A stretch of DNA of 64,000 nucleotides. Source: Paracoccus shanxieyensis. Lineage in GTDB: Bacteria; Pseudomonadota; Alphaproteobacteria; Rhodobacterales; Rhodobacteraceae. Below the pieces are notes generated by a model. That model was given only the letters and a program-made list of their open reading frames with translations, ran no database searches and was not told the DNA's origin. A program made the translations under genes and the position numbers. Positions 52,987-62,568 of this stretch are shown here, piece after piece; position 1 is the first letter of the stretch, and every line of letters begins with the position of its first letter. The stretch covers positions 1 to 64,000 of the forward strand of contig NZ_WMII01000001.1 of assembly GCF_009711265.1 (NCBI RefSeq), read 5' to 3'.

Positions 52987-53894
52987 CCCCTCCTTGGATC
53001 ATAGGCGTTCTGCTGGCGCCAGTTCTGCATGAACTCGGCCAGATCGTCGTCGATGCGGGCGGGCATGACGATCTTCAGCACGACATGCTGATCGCCGCGC
53101 TGGCCGCCCTCGGCCTTAAGCCCGCGTCCTTTCAGACGCAGCTTCTGCCCCGAGCTTGCGCCGCGCGGAATGGTCAGCATCACCGGCCCGTCGATGGTCT
53201 GCGCCTCGACCTTGCCGCCCAGCACCGCCTCGTCGATGGTGATGGGCAAGGTGGTTTCGATATCGTTGCCGTCGCGCCGCCAGTCGGGATCGTCGGCCAC
53301 CACCAGCGTCAGCAGCGCGTCGCCCGGCTCACCGTCGCCATAGCCCGGCGCGCCCTTGCCGCGCAGGCGGATGATCTGGCCTTCATGCGCGCCGACGGGG
53401 ATCTTGACCTCCAGCACCGCGCCATCGGGCATGGTGATCCGCTGCGAGCCGCCATGAACGGCGGTCATGAAGCTGATCTCCAGCGTGAAGCTTTGATCCT
53501 GCCCGCGCATGTCGAAGCCCCGCGCCTGACTGGCGCGCCGCCGCCCGCCCTGCTGGCCGAACAGATCCGCGAACACATCCGACATCTCGTCGAAATCCTG
53601 CGGCCCGCTGCGGCGATAGGGGTTGTCGCCCGCCTGCGCATATTCGCGGTAATAATGCCGCTGCGGCCGTTCCTGACCCGAGGCATCGATTTCGCCCTTG
53701 TCGAAGCGCGCGCGCTGGTCGGCATCCTTCAGCAGATCATAGGCCGAGGACGCCGCCTTGAAGCGTTCATGCGCCGCCGGGTCAGGGTTCAGGTCGGGAT
53801 GGTCGGTCTTGGCAATCCGGCGATAGGCCTTCTTGATGTCGTCCTGCGTGGCGGATTTCTCCAGCCCCAGCGCCTTATAGGGATCGTCGGCCAT
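52983..53894 (-). CDS. cbpA: DnaJ-type co-chaperone CbpA
   Basis: A type II J-protein that stimulates DnaK. J domain at residues about 3-68 with the HPD triad (TDHPDLNP) and the QDDIKKAYRR helix, followed by a Gly/Phe-Gln-rich linker (FDEMSDVFADLFGQQGG) and two C-terminal substrate-binding domains. No zinc finger is present, as expected for CbpA/DnaJ C-type. Length 303. AAGGA precedes ATG 53894; the upstream frame extension is unlikely. Confidence 0.93.
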   Translation of the reverse strand: MADDPYKALGLEKSATQDDIKKAYRRIAKTDHPDLNPDPAAHERFKAASSAYDLLKDADQRARFDKGEIDASGQERPQRHYYREYAQAGDNPYRRSGPQDFDEMSDVFADLFGQQGGRRRASQARGFDMRGQDQSFTLEISFMTAVHGGSQRITMPDGAVLEVKIPVGAHEGQIIRLRGKGAPGYGDGEPGDALLTLVVADDPDWRRDGNDIETTLPITIDEAVLGGKVEAQTIDGPVMLTIPRGASSGQKLRLKGRGLKAEGGQRGDQHVVLKIVMPARIDDDLAEFMQNWRQQNAYDPRRG

Positions 53895-54046
53895 TCCCGC
53901 TGCGTCCTTCCAGCTTGTCCACGGCGAACGCGGCACCGCCGCTGCCGTTCCCGCCTATGGGACATCAGCTTGACGGGTTTGTCCAGTTCAGGACGCAAGC
54001 GGGCGCGCCCGCGCACCGAAGGCCCCTCGATGGGGCCGCCGGGGCG

Positions 54047-54568
54047 TCATGCGCCGGGACGGAAGGCCTTGATCCGCGCCGGGTCGGTCTCGATCCGGGC
54101 CGCGCCGATCAGATCAAGGCAATAGGGCACGGCGGCAAAGACCGCATCCAGACAGGTCGCAATGGCTGCGGGCTTGCCGGGAATGGTGATCATCAGCGTC
54201 TGGCCGCGGATGCCCGCGGTCTGGCGCGACAGAATGGCGGTCGGCACCTCGCGCAGGCTGGCGCGGCGCATTTCCTCGCCGAAACCAGGCAGTTCCTTTT
54301 CCATGACATCGGCCAGCGCCTCGGGCGTCTCATCGCGCGGCGCGGGGCCGGTGCCGCCGGTGATCAGGATCAGATCGCTGCTGTCGCACAGCCTGCGCAG
54401 CGTCGCCGCCACGCCATCGCGCCCGTCGGGCACGATCACGCGCGTGATCTCGATCTGCGAGGTGATGGTGGCGCGCAGCCATGCCTCGGCCCCCGGTCCG
54501 CCCTTGTCCTCATATTCGCCCCGGCTGGCGCGGTCGGAGACGGTGACGATGGCGATGCGTGCGGTCAT
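54047..54568 (-). CDS. mogA: Molybdopterin adenylyltransferase MogA
   Basis: MogA adenylylates molybdopterin so that MoeA can insert molybdate, giving molybdenum cofactor. The 173-residue protein has RIAIVTVSDRASRGEYEDKGGP, the active-site LILITGGTGPAPRDETPEA, and GIRGQTLMITIPGKPAAIATCL near the C-terminus, all conserved in MogA. It lies alone, 152 nt downstream of cbpA's start and 48 nt after argG's end. Confidence 0.94.
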   Translation of the reverse strand: MTARIAIVTVSDRASRGEYEDKGGPGAEAWLRATITSQIEITRVIVPDGRDGVAATLRRLCDSSDLILITGGTGPAPRDETPEALADVMEKELPGFGEEMRRASLREVPTAILSRQTAGIRGQTLMITIPGKPAAIATCLDAVFAAVPYCLDLIGAARIETDPARIKAFRPGA

Positions 54569-54581
54569 GACGGCCCCGATG

Positions 54582-54609
54582 AAAAAGGCCGCGAGGATCG
54601 CTCGCGGCC
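54582..54609 (-). terminator. Rho-independent terminator of argG
   Basis: A perfect 9-bp stem (GGCCGCGAG 54587-54595, CTCGCGGCC 54601-54609, loop GATCG) with five Ts following on the minus strand, 7 nt after the argG stop. Confidence 0.88.
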
Positions 54610-54616
54610 GTCTGGT

Positions 54617-55846
54617 TTACTTGGCGACGCGGGCGTTGCGCGTGGCGATCAGCTTCAGGCGCAGCGCGTTCAGTTTGATGAAGCCCGCCGCGTCCTTCTG
54701 ATCGTATGCGCCGGCGTCTTCCTCGAAGGTGACATGCGCCTCGCTGTACAGCGTGTGATCCGACCAGCGGCCGACGCAGCTTGCCAGACCCTTGTAAAGC
54801 TTCAGCCGGACGGTGCCGGTGACATGCTCTTGCGACTTGTCGATCAGGGCCTGCAGCATCTCGCGCTCGGGGCTGAACCAGAAGCCGTTATAGATCAGTT
54901 CGGCATAGCGCGGCATGATCGAGTCTTTCAGATGGCCCGCGCCTGCATCCAGCGTGATCTGTTCGATGCCGCGATGCGCCTCCAGCAGCACGGTGCCGCC
55001 GGGGGTTTCATAGATGCCGCGCGACTTCATGCCGACGAAGCGGTTTTCCACGAAATCCAGACGCCCGATGCCATGCTTGCCGCCCAGTTCGTTCAGCTTG
55101 GTCAGGATCGTGGCCGGGCTCATCGCCTGACCGTTGATCGCGGTGGCATCGCCTTTTTCAAAGGTGATCTCGATGAATTCCGGCTGATCCGGCGCCTCTT
55201 CGGGCGACACGGTGCGCTGATAGACATATTCCGGCGCGGCATCGGCGGGGTTTTCCAGCGCCTTGCCCTCGCTCGAGGTGTGCAGCAGGTTCGCATCGAC
55301 GCTGAACGGCGCCTCGCCGCGCTTGTCCTTGGCGATCGGGATCTGGTTTGCCTCGGCGAATTCCAAGAGCTTGGTGCGCGAGGTCAGATCCCATTCCCGC
55401 CAGGGCGCGATCACCTTGATCGAGGGATCCAGCGCATAGGCGCTGAGTTCGAACCGGACCTGATCGTTGCCCTTGCCGGTCGCGCCATGCGCCACGGCAT
55501 CGGCGCCATGCTTGTGCGCGATCTCGACCAGATGCTTCGAGATCAGCGGGCGCGCGATCGAGGTGCCCAGCAGATACAGCCCCTCATACAGCGCATTGGC
55601 GCGGAACATCGGGAAGACGAAATCGCGCACGAATTCCTCGCGCACGTCGACGATATGGATGTTTTCCGGCTTGATGCCCAGCAGTTCCGCCTTGGCGCGC
55701 GCAGGCTCCAGTTCCTCACCCTGCCCCAGATCGGCGGTGAAGGTAATGACCTCGCAGCCATATTCGGTCTGCAGCCATTTCAGGATGATCGAGGTATCCA
55801 GCCCCCCCGAATAGGCAAGGACGACTTTCTTCGGCGCGTCGGTCAT
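54617..55846 (-). CDS. argG: Argininosuccinate synthase
   Basis: ArgG joins citrulline and aspartate with ATP to argininosuccinate, the penultimate step of arginine synthesis. The 409-residue protein starts [21 protein letters not shown] with the PP-loop (SGGLDTS), has [13 protein letters not shown], and SREDWIR-like segments replaced by family-typical ones such as [24 protein letters not shown] 55846 is chosen because it gives the canonical N-terminus. It is divergent from ilvA with 182 nt between them. Confidence 0.97.
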   Translation of the reverse strand: MTDAPKKVVLAYSGGLDTSIILKWLQTEYGCEVITFTADLGQGEELEPARAKAELLGIKPENIHIVDVREEFVRDFVFPMFRANALYEGLYLLGTSIARPLISKHLVEIAHKHGADAVAHGATGKGNDQVRFELSAYALDPSIKVIAPWREWDLTSRTKLLEFAEANQIPIAKDKRGEAPFSVDANLLHTSSEGKALENPADAAPEYVYQRTVSPEEAPDQPEFIEITFEKGDATAINGQAMSPATILTKLNELGGKHGIGRLDFVENRFVGMKSRGIYETPGGTVLLEAHRGIEQITLDAGAGHLKDSIMPRYAELIYNGFWFSPEREMLQALIDKSQEHVTGTVRLKLYKGLASCVGRWSDHTLYSEAHVTFEEDAGAYDQKDAAGFIKLNALRLKLIATRNARVAK

Positions 55847-56028
55847 GCGGTGAACCCCCAAGGCAAATTTCGGCAGGGAATAGGACCATTCGCCGGTTGT
55901 CACAAGGGGATGGGGTCACGAATCCGTCTTGCCGCGCGGTTTCGCCCGGCATCCGCCATCGCCGCCGTCATCATGACCGACGCGGGCCGGCGCCATCCTC
56001 CCCCTTGCCAAATGCCTGAAATCGCGCG

Positions 56029-57279
56029 ATGGGCGACGGTATGGAAAACTTTGCTGCCTCTGTCCGCCAGGCAGAGGTCGCGCTGCGCGACCTCTTCGAG
56101 CCGACCCCGCTTCAGAAGAACGACCACCTTTCGGCGCGTTACGGTGCCGAGATCTGGCTGAAACGCGAAGATCTGACGCCGGTGCGCAGCTACAAGCTGC
56201 GTGGCGCCTTCAACGCCATGCGCAAGATCGCGGGCGGTGCGGGCGGGCATTTCGTCTGCGCCAGCGCCGGGAACCATGCGCAGGGCGTGGCCTATGCCTG
56301 CCGCCATTTCGGCGCGCGCGGCACGATCTTCATGCCGGTGACGACGCCGCAACAGAAAATCGCCAAGACCCGCATCTTTGGCGGCGATGCGGTCGAGATC
56401 GTGCTGACCGGCGATTATTTCGACCAGACGCTGGCCGCCTCGCAGGAATTTGCGCGGGCGCAGGGCGCGACCTTCCTGTCGCCCTTCGACGATCCCGACG
56501 TGATCGAGGGGCAGGCGACGGTGGGGCTTGAGATCCTGTCCCAGCTGGGCGGCGCGCCCGATCTGGTCGTGCTGCCGGTGGGCGGCGGCGGCTTGGCTTC
56601 GGGCATCACCGCGCTTTTTGCCGAGCTTGCGCCCGCCACGCAGGCGGCTTTCGCCGAACCCGAGGGCGGCTCCAGCCTGCGCGAGGCGCTGGTGACCGGC
56701 AGCCCCGTCACGCTGCCCGCCGTCGATACCTTCGTCGACGGGGCCGCGGTTGCCCGGATCGGCGCCCTGCCCTTTTCGATCCTGTCGCGGTTCCGGCCCG
56801 GACAGGTCCATGCCGCGCCCGAGGATCGCATCTGCGCCACCATGCTGGACATGCTGAACATCGAAGGCATCGTGCTGGAGCCTGCGGGCGCGCTGGCCGT
56901 CGACGCGCTGCGCGACATTCCCGATCTGGCGGGAAAGCGCGTGGTCTGCGTCTGTTCGGGCGGGAATTTCGATTTCGAGCGTCTGCCCGAAGTCAAGGAA
57001 CGCGCCCAGCGATTTTCCGGGCTGAAGCGGTATTTCATCCTGCGGATGCCACAGCGCCCCGGCGCCCTGCGCGATTTTCTGGAATTGCTGGGGCCGGATG
57101 ACGATGTGGCGCGCTTTGAATATCTGAAGAAATCCGCGCGCAACTTCGGCTCGATCCTGATCGGGATCGAGACCAGCCATCCCGACAATCTGGACCGGCT
57201 GCGCGCCCGGCTTGAAGAGGCGGGCATCGGCTATCGCGACATCACCCGCGATCCGGTGCTGTCGGAATTCCTGATCTGA
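56029..57279 (+). CDS. ilvA: Threonine ammonia-lyase (biosynthetic threonine dehydratase)
   Basis: IlvA deaminates threonine to 2-oxobutanoate, the entry to isoleucine synthesis. The 416-residue PLP enzyme has the Schiff-base Lys in VRSYKLRGAFN, the phosphate loop GGGG (PVGGGGLAS), CSGGNFD and a single C-terminal ACT-like regulatory domain (RFSGLKRYFILRMPQRPGALRDFLELLGPDDDVARFEYLKK), suggesting isoleucine feedback. Start at 56029 or the ATG at 56041 (MENFAAS) cannot be separated; both lack a strong ribosome-binding site. Confidence 0.94.
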   Translation: MGDGMENFAASVRQAEVALRDLFEPTPLQKNDHLSARYGAEIWLKREDLTPVRSYKLRGAFNAMRKIAGGAGGHFVCASAGNHAQGVAYACRHFGARGTIFMPVTTPQQKIAKTRIFGGDAVEIVLTGDYFDQTLAASQEFARAQGATFLSPFDDPDVIEGQATVGLEILSQLGGAPDLVVLPVGGGGLASGITALFAELAPATQAAFAEPEGGSSLREALVTGSPVTLPAVDTFVDGAAVARIGALPFSILSRFRPGQVHAAPEDRICATMLDMLNIEGIVLEPAGALAVDALRDIPDLAGKRVVCVCSGGNFDFERLPEVKERAQRFSGLKRYFILRMPQRPGALRDFLELLGPDDDVARFEYLKKSARNFGSILIGIETSHPDNLDRLRARLEEAGIGYRDITRDPVLSEFLI

Positions 57280-57296
57280 CAGGGCAGGCTGCGGCG

Positions 57297-57635
57297 TCAG
57301 GCGCGTCGCAGCGCCCCTTCCGTTTCCAAAGCGCCGATCATCATCTGCTTGGATGACGAATAGCATTGCATCACTTCGTCAAGGTTCAGCCGCGCCACCT
57401 TGCCGGTCAGCGCAATCCTTTCGCCTTCGTCGCACAACACGCCAAAGCCCCGAAATCCCAAATTCCACGCGCAGCCTTTCAAAAAGTGCAGGTCGGTTGC
57501 CAATTGCGCAGGATGGCCCTTGGACAGGCGCATGATGACGCCTTCGACCTCGTCGAGAAACAGCTCGAGGATCAGCGCGAATTCGTCGTCACCGACCTCA
57601 GTTCGCAGTTCACGGATGCGGTCCCAATCCAGCAT
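57297..57635 (-). CDS. Histidine phosphotransfer (Hpt) domain protein
   Basis: A stand-alone Hpt protein of 112 residues. The phosphorylatable histidine is His50 in LHFLKGCAWNLGF, flanked by the helices of the four-helix bundle. Such proteins carry phosphate between receiver domains in phosphorelays. It lies divergent from a response regulator with a phosphatase output, 120 nt apart, so the two probably belong to one signalling circuit. No histidine kinase is nearby. Confidence 0.88.
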   Translation of the reverse strand: MLDWDRIRELRTEVGDDEFALILELFLDEVEGVIMRLSKGHPAQLATDLHFLKGCAWNLGFRGFGVLCDEGERIALTGKVARLNLDEVMQCYSSSKQMMIGALETEGALRRA

Positions 57636-57755
57636 TAAGCAACCCCAGGGAGAATCATGTATTCAACCTAGCATAGAGTTCCTCTCTTGCGGGTTAATGG
57701 GAACAATTGTCTGAATTAACGGAGTCTTCAGCGTCGATGGATTACAGATCGCGTC

Positions 57756-59018
57756 ATGATGATTCCGAACGCCCATCCTGCAAGCCCCTCGCCCGCTGTC
57801 TGGCGGCTGGTTCTGCTGGTCGATGACAGCCGGGCGCAGCGCCGCACGCTTGCCGTGCAACTGATGCGCGCGGGCTATGACGTGCTGGAGGCCGCGAATG
57901 CGGATGAGGCGATGCAGATCTGCATCGAACGGCGCCCGGATATCGTGATTTCTGACTGGATGATGCCGGGCCGCTCGGGGCTGGAATTCTGCCGCAGGTT
58001 TCGCGACATGCAGGCGGACCGCTATGGCTATTTCATCCTGCTGACCTCGCGCAATGAAAAGAAAGACGTGGCCGAGGGGCTGCGCGCGGGGGCGGATGAC
58101 TTTCTGACCAAGCCCGTCTCGGGGGCGGAATTGCTGGCGCGGCTGTCGGCGGGCGAACGCATCCTGCGCATGGAAGACAGCCTGCGCTTGGCCAATTCCC
58201 AGTTGAAACAGACGCTGACGCAGTTGCGCGAAACCCAGGCCGCCATCGACCGCGACCTGCGCGAGGCGCAGCGTCTGCAACAGGGGCTGGTGCGTGAACG
58301 CAACGGCCGGTTCGGCGATTGCGATCTGTCGCTGCTGATGCGGCCCGCCGGCCATATCGGCGGCGATCTGGTGGGGTTTTTTCCGATCAATGAACACCGG
58401 GTCGGACTGTTCGGGCTGGATGTGTCGGGGCATGGCGTGGCGGCAGCCCTGCTCAGCGCCCGGCTGGCCGCGCTGCTTTCGGGGGACAAGGAACACAATA
58501 TCGCGCTGCGGCTGAACGATCAGGGGCAATCCGACGCGAGATCGCCCGCGCAGGTCATGCGGCATCTGAACAAGCTGATGATCGACGAATTGCGGACCGA
58601 TGCCTATTTCACCATGGTCTATGCCGATCTGGATTTCGCCACGGGCACCGGGCGGCTGGTTCAGGCCGGGCACCCGCATCCGGTGCTGCAACGCCCTGAT
58701 GGCAGCCTGCACCTGCTGGGAAAGGGCGGCATGCCGGTGGGCCTGTTCGCCAATGCCGAGTTCGACGAGGTCGAGTTCACGCTGGCGCCCGGTGACCGCC
58801 TGTTCATCAGTTCGGACGGGCTGACGGACAGCGAAAACCCGCGCGGCGAAACGCTGGGCGACGAAGGGTTGCAGGCGATCATGCGCACCAACGCCATGCT
58901 GCGGGGCAGCGCATTGCTGGAATCGATCTGTTGGTCGGTGGCGAATTTCACCGCCGGAAAGCGCAAGGACGATATCTCAGCCGTTCTGGTTGAACGGAAT
59001 GACATCAGACAGGACTGA
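57756..59018 (+). CDS. Response regulator with PP2C-type (SpoIIE/RsbU) phosphatase output
   Basis: A 420-residue protein: receiver domain at about residues 17-130 (LLVDDS, phosphoacceptor Asp67 in DIVISDWMMPG, Lys in LTKPVSG), a coiled-coil linker (about 145-180), and a PP2C_SIG phosphatase domain (RPAGHIGGDLVGFFPI, FGLDVSGHGVAAALLS, FTMVYADLD, GDRLFISSDGLTDSEN, DDISAVLVE). This architecture regulates anti-sigma or anti-anti-sigma factors by dephosphorylation in general stress or biofilm responses. No antagonist gene is adjacent. ATG 57756 or 57759 are both possible. Confidence 0.92.
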   Translation: MMIPNAHPASPSPAVWRLVLLVDDSRAQRRTLAVQLMRAGYDVLEAANADEAMQICIERRPDIVISDWMMPGRSGLEFCRRFRDMQADRYGYFILLTSRNEKKDVAEGLRAGADDFLTKPVSGAELLARLSAGERILRMEDSLRLANSQLKQTLTQLRETQAAIDRDLREAQRLQQGLVRERNGRFGDCDLSLLMRPAGHIGGDLVGFFPINEHRVGLFGLDVSGHGVAAALLSARLAALLSGDKEHNIALRLNDQGQSDARSPAQVMRHLNKLMIDELRTDAYFTMVYADLDFATGTGRLVQAGHPHPVLQRPDGSLHLLGKGGMPVGLFANAEFDEVEFTLAPGDRLFISSDGLTDSENPRGETLGDEGLQAIMRTNAMLRGSALLESICWSVANFTAGKRKDDISAVLVERNDIRQD

Positions 59019-59026
59019 TCCCGCGA

Positions 59027-59467
59027 TCAGCGCCCGCGCAGATAAGCCGCCGCAAACGCCCGGCAGCCCGGATCGGCAAGCTCATGCGCGACTTCGGCCA
59101 AGGGGAACCAATGGGCGCTGTGATTGGGTTCGGTGGGCGGGCCGATGCGCCGGATGGGACGTGCCAGCCAGATCGAACACAGCTTTTCCGCCCAGAACCC
59201 GTAATCCGGCATATAGCAGAACCGGCGATAGATCCCCAGCCGCCGAGGCGTCCCGATGGTCCAGCCGGTTTCCTCATAGACCTCGCGGTGCAGCGCGGCC
59301 TGCGGCGATTCGCCCGGATCTATGCCGCCGCCGGGAAGCTGGAATTCGGGCTCGGCCCCGCCCTGAAAGGTCAGCAGCGCCGCGCCGTCGCGGATCAGAA
59401 GCGCATAGGCTCCGGCGCGCAGGCGATAGCGATGCGGGCCGGGCGGCGGGCCGAAACGGGGAATCAT
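59027..59467 (-). CDS. Nudix hydrolase
   Basis: A 146-residue Nudix enzyme with the complete Nudix box (GGGIDPGESPQAALHREVYEETGW) that binds Mg2+ and hydrolyses a nucleoside-diphosphate linked substrate. The N-terminal strand RLRAGAYALLIRDGAALLTFQGG and the C-terminal HWFPLAEVAHELADP fit the family. The substrate is unknown. It converges on the response regulator gene with 8 nt between the stops. Confidence 0.92.
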   Translation of the reverse strand: MIPRFGPPPGPHRYRLRAGAYALLIRDGAALLTFQGGAEPEFQLPGGGIDPGESPQAALHREVYEETGWTIGTPRRLGIYRRFCYMPDYGFWAEKLCSIWLARPIRRIGPPTEPNHSAHWFPLAEVAHELADPGCRAFAAAYLRGR

Positions 59468-59589
59468 GCGGCGTTCTCCTGCGGGGTGGCGTGATGGGGC
59501 GAAGACCGTCTTGCCGCAAGCGGAAAGTCAAGCGGGGCCGTGGCGCGCGCAGGCCGCGCAAGGTCGTAGAACCGCGCGGGCCTGAAATG

Positions 59590-59627
59590 CAAAACCCTCG
59601 CAAATCCAAGGATTTGCGAGGGTTTTG
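59590..59627. terminator. Strong bidirectional terminator hairpin downstream of tRNA-Leu
   Basis: A perfect 18-bp stem (59590-59607 and 59610-59627) with a 2-nt loop; the arms carry AAAA and TTTT ends that give U-runs on either strand. It ends the tRNA-Leu transcript on the minus strand, 4 nt after the CCA end. Confidence 0.92.
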
Positions 59628-59631
59628 TTCT

Positions 59632-59716
59632 TGGTGCCCAGGAGAGGACTCGAACCTCCACGCCTTGCGGCACACGGACCTGAACCGTGCGCGTCTACCA
59701 ATTCCGCCACCTGGGC
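59632..59716 (-). tRNA. tRNA-Leu(CAG)
   Basis: An 85-nt class II tRNA read on the minus strand: acceptor GCCCAGG/CCTGGGC, D arm with GGCGGAATTGGTAGACGC, anticodon loop TTCAGGT (anticodon CAG), a long variable arm (GTGCCGCAAGGCGT region), T arm GGTTCGAGTCC and encoded CCA at 59632-59634. It decodes CUG, the main leucine codon in such high-GC genomes. Confidence 0.96.
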
Positions 59717-59733
59717 AGGTGGTGTGAGCGGGG

Positions 59734-59762
59734 TGATTAAAGGCAGTTGCGGGGGGCGTCAA
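59734..59762 (-). promoter_or_regulatory. Candidate promoter of tRNA-Leu
   Basis: On the minus strand TTGACG (59757-59762) and TAATCA (59734-59739) are 17 nt apart, ending 17 nt before the tRNA 5' end. The -35 is strong, the -10 weak. Confidence 0.5.
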
Positions 59763-59944
59763 TGGCCCGAATGAAGAAATTTCGCGCTCACGTCATTTTT
59801 TCTTTGCACGGCCGCCCGAACCTCGTTGAAAGGGGAAGGCAGGCACGCGCGCTGTCCTTTCGGCCAGCTTGCCGCAGCCTTGCGCCAGCCATAAGAACGG
59901 CTGGCAATTACCGATAATTTTTTGATGATGAACGGGTTCTGCTG

Positions 59945-61540
59945 ATGGAAGACCTTACTGCCCGGATCTGGGATGTCATCGTGATCGGCACCGGCATCGG
60001 CGGCGGCAGCGTCGGCCGCCTGCTGGCCGAACGGGGGCTGTCCGTCCTGTTCGTCGAAAAAGGCACCGATCTGGGCGACAGCCGGATCGAAGGGCTGGCC
60101 ATCGACACCGCCGACCCTGCGGCACGCGCAGCGAATGGCGCTTGGCCGCGTCTGATCAATGCCGAACTTGACGGCACGACCTACCAGCTGGACGGCATGA
60201 TCGGCGCCGGGGTCGGTGGCACCTCGGCCTATTACGCGGCCACGCTGGAACGCCCCGAGCCGCATGATCTGGACCACAGCAACGCCCATCCGCATCCGAC
60301 CGGCGGCTGGCCCGTGGGCTATGAGCAGATGCGCCCGTGGTTCGAGAAGGCCGAGACCTACTTCGAAATCAGCGGCGAGCCCGACCCGCTGGACCCGATC
60401 CCCGCCAATCTGCCCGCGCCGCCGCGCGCCCTGCCCGCCTCGGATGCGGCGCTGATGCAGGATCTGCGCCGCGCGGGCATGCACCCCTATCAGACGCATA
60501 TGGCCGCGCGCTTCGTGCCGGGCTGCCTGAGCTGCTTTGGCCAGCGCTGCCCGAAACGCTGCAAGATGGACGGGCGCACGGCGGGTGTGCTGCCCGCGCT
60601 GGCCACGGGGCGCGCCGCGTTGCTGGACCGTTGCAGCGTGTCCCAGATTCAGGCGGATGCGACGGGCGTGCAGTCCCTGACCTGCCGCCGCGACGGGCAA
60701 GAGCTGCAGTTGCGGGCGCATCGCTATGTGCTGGCCGGGGGCGGGCTGGGCTCGCCGTCGCTGCTGCTGCGGTCGAAGAACGAATATTGGCCCGACGGTC
60801 TGGGCAACCGCAATGATCTGGTCGGCCGCAACCTGATGTTCCACCTCAGCGAGATCATCGCCATCTGGGCCGGGCGCACCAAGGGCGAAAGCGGGGCCTC
60901 GCGCTCGATCAGCATGCGCGATCTGTATTACATGCAGGGCGAACGCTTCGGCACGGTGCAATCCATGGGGCTGGTCGCGGGCTATGGTGAGATCCTGCAC
61001 GCCATGAACAGCCGCTTCGACCGCTCGCCGCTGCGCAAGCTGCGGCCGTTGCGGCTGGGTCTGCGCCTGCCTGCGCGGGTCGCAGCACAGGCGCTGGGTC
61101 AGGCCAAGCTGTTCGTCGGCGTTCTGGAAGACCTGCCTTATGCCAGCAACCGGGTTCTGATCGACGACAAGGACGAAGACCTGCTGGGCTTTCAGTATAC
61201 GGTGTCGGATGAACTGCAGCGCCGCCGCGCGGCGTTCCGGCAAGCGATGCGCGCGGCGTTCCGTCCCAACCGCGCCATGTTCATGGGTCAGGCGCCGCAG
61301 CTGAATTTCGCCCATCCCTGCGGCACGCTGCGCTTTGGCGACGACCCCGCGACCAGCGTTCTGGACCGCGACTGCCGCGTCCATGGGCTGGAAAATCTTT
61401 ACGTCACCGATTCCAGCTTCATGCCCACCTCGAACGGGGTCAATCCCAGCCTGACCATTGCCGCCAATGCCTTGCGGGTCGCCGACCGCATTGCAGCCTC
61501 GATGCAGCCACGGCTTGCCGCGTCGGGTCAGCTTGGGTAA
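59945..61540 (+). CDS. GMC-family oxidoreductase with cysteine cluster
   Basis: A 531-residue FAD enzyme of the glucose-methanol-choline family. The N-terminal Rossmann motif is [14 protein letters not shown]; the second FAD contact is [14 protein letters not shown]; the C-terminal catalytic block includes [58 protein letters not shown]. Residues 194-206 carry a cluster C-x2-C-x4-C-x3-C, suggestive of an Fe-S centre as seen in some GMC subgroups. The substrate, probably an alcohol or sugar, is unknown. No signal peptide is visible. Confidence 0.88.
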   Translation: MEDLTARIWDVIVIGTGIGGGSVGRLLAERGLSVLFVEKGTDLGDSRIEGLAIDTADPAARAANGAWPRLINAELDGTTYQLDGMIGAGVGGTSAYYAATLERPEPHDLDHSNAHPHPTGGWPVGYEQMRPWFEKAETYFEISGEPDPLDPIPANLPAPPRALPASDAALMQDLRRAGMHPYQTHMAARFVPGCLSCFGQRCPKRCKMDGRTAGVLPALATGRAALLDRCSVSQIQADATGVQSLTCRRDGQELQLRAHRYVLAGGGLGSPSLLLRSKNEYWPDGLGNRNDLVGRNLMFHLSEIIAIWAGRTKGESGASRSISMRDLYYMQGERFGTVQSMGLVAGYGEILHAMNSRFDRSPLRKLRPLRLGLRLPARVAAQALGQAKLFVGVLEDLPYASNRVLIDDKDEDLLGFQYTVSDELQRRRAAFRQAMRAAFRPNRAMFMGQAPQLNFAHPCGTLRFGDDPATSVLDRDCRVHGLENLYVTDSSFMPTSNGVNPSLTIAANALRVADRIAASMQPRLAASGQLG

Positions 61541-61575
61541 TGAGCGGTAAAGCACGCCAAGAAGGAGCGATAGCC

Positions 61576-62568
61576 ATGTCCGCAGCCAAGCTTGTCACGA
61601 TCTATGGCGGGTCCGGTTTTCTTGGGCGGCAGATCGCCCGGGTTCTGGCAGCGCAGGGCTGGCGTGTCCGTGTCGCGGTGCGGCGCCCGAACGAGGCTGG
61701 CGTGGTGCGCACCTATGGCGCCCCCGGCCAGATCGAGCCGGTCTTCTGCAATGTGCGCGACGACGCCTCGGTCGCAGCCTGCATGACCGACGCACAGGCC
61801 GTCATCAACTGCGTGGGCATTCTGGTCGGCGAAGGCAAGAACACCTTTGACGCCATTCACGATGAGGCCGCCGGTCGCATCGCGCGGATTTCGGCCCAGC
61901 AGGGCACGCCGCGCTTTGTGCATGTCTCGGCGCTGGGGGCGGATGCGGCATCGGACAGCCTCTATGCCGCCTCGAAAGGCCGGGGCGAGGCTGCGGTGCT
62001 GGCCGCGCGGCCCGATGCCGTGATCCTGCGCCCGTCGATCATCTTCGGCTCGGACGACAATTTCTTCAACCGCATCGCCAGCATGACGCGCTTCGGGCCG
62101 GTGCTGATGGTGCCGGGGGCCGATACGCCGGTGCAGCCGGTCTATGTGATGGACGTGGCCAATGCCGCCGCGATGGCCGCCGAGGGCAAGGCCGAGGCCG
62201 GGATCTACGAACTGGGCGGCCCGGATGTGATGACCATGCGCGAGGTGGCCAGGCTGGTCCTGCAGGCCACGGGTCGCCGCCGCGCGGTGATGGCGCTGCC
62301 CGGTCCGCTGGGCGGCGGGCTGGCCGCGGTGCTGGATACGGTGCAGACCGTCAGCGGCGGGCTGCTGACCAACCGCGTTCTGACGCGCGACCAATTGCGA
62401 TCGCTGAAGGCTCCGAACCGAGTCGGCGACAGCGCCAAGACCCTGGAGACCCTGGGTATCGAGCCGACCGCCGCCCCGGCGGTCATTAACGAGTATCTGT
62501 GGCGCTTCCGTCCCTCGGGTCAGTATGAGGCGATGACGGCGTCCGCCAAGAACCTGCGCCGGAGCTGA
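61576..62568 (+). CDS. NAD(P)-binding NDUFA9/complex I-associated-like protein
   Basis: A 330-residue atypical short-chain dehydrogenase. The N-terminus [25 protein letters not shown] is an NAD(P)-binding Rossmann motif of the NmrA/NDUFA9 type; the central [26 protein letters not shown] replaces the catalytic YxxxK in a degenerate form. Bacterial homologues are annotated as complex I NDUFA9-subunit-like proteins. The start at 61576 follows AAGGAG; the upstream frame (from 61540) is less likely. It is coupled to uppP by TGATG. Confidence 0.87.
   Translation: MSAAKLVTIYGGSGFLGRQIARVLAAQGWRVRVAVRRPNEAGVVRTYGAPGQIEPVFCNVRDDASVAACMTDAQAVINCVGILVGEGKNTFDAIHDEAAGRIARISAQQGTPRFVHVSALGADAASDSLYAASKGRGEAAVLAARPDAVILRPSIIFGSDDNFFNRIASMTRFGPVLMVPGADTPVQPVYVMDVANAAAMAAEGKAEAGIYELGGPDVMTMREVARLVLQATGRRRAVMALPGPLGGGLAAVLDTVQTVSGGLLTNRVLTRDQLRSLKAPNRVGDSAKTLETLGIEPTAAPAVINEYLWRFRPSGQYEAMTASAKNLRRS

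Noticed and set aside
55847..56028. Riboswitch or attenuator before argG or ilvA
   Set aside because: No leader peptide with Ile/Thr/Arg runs and no recognisable riboswitch core was found.
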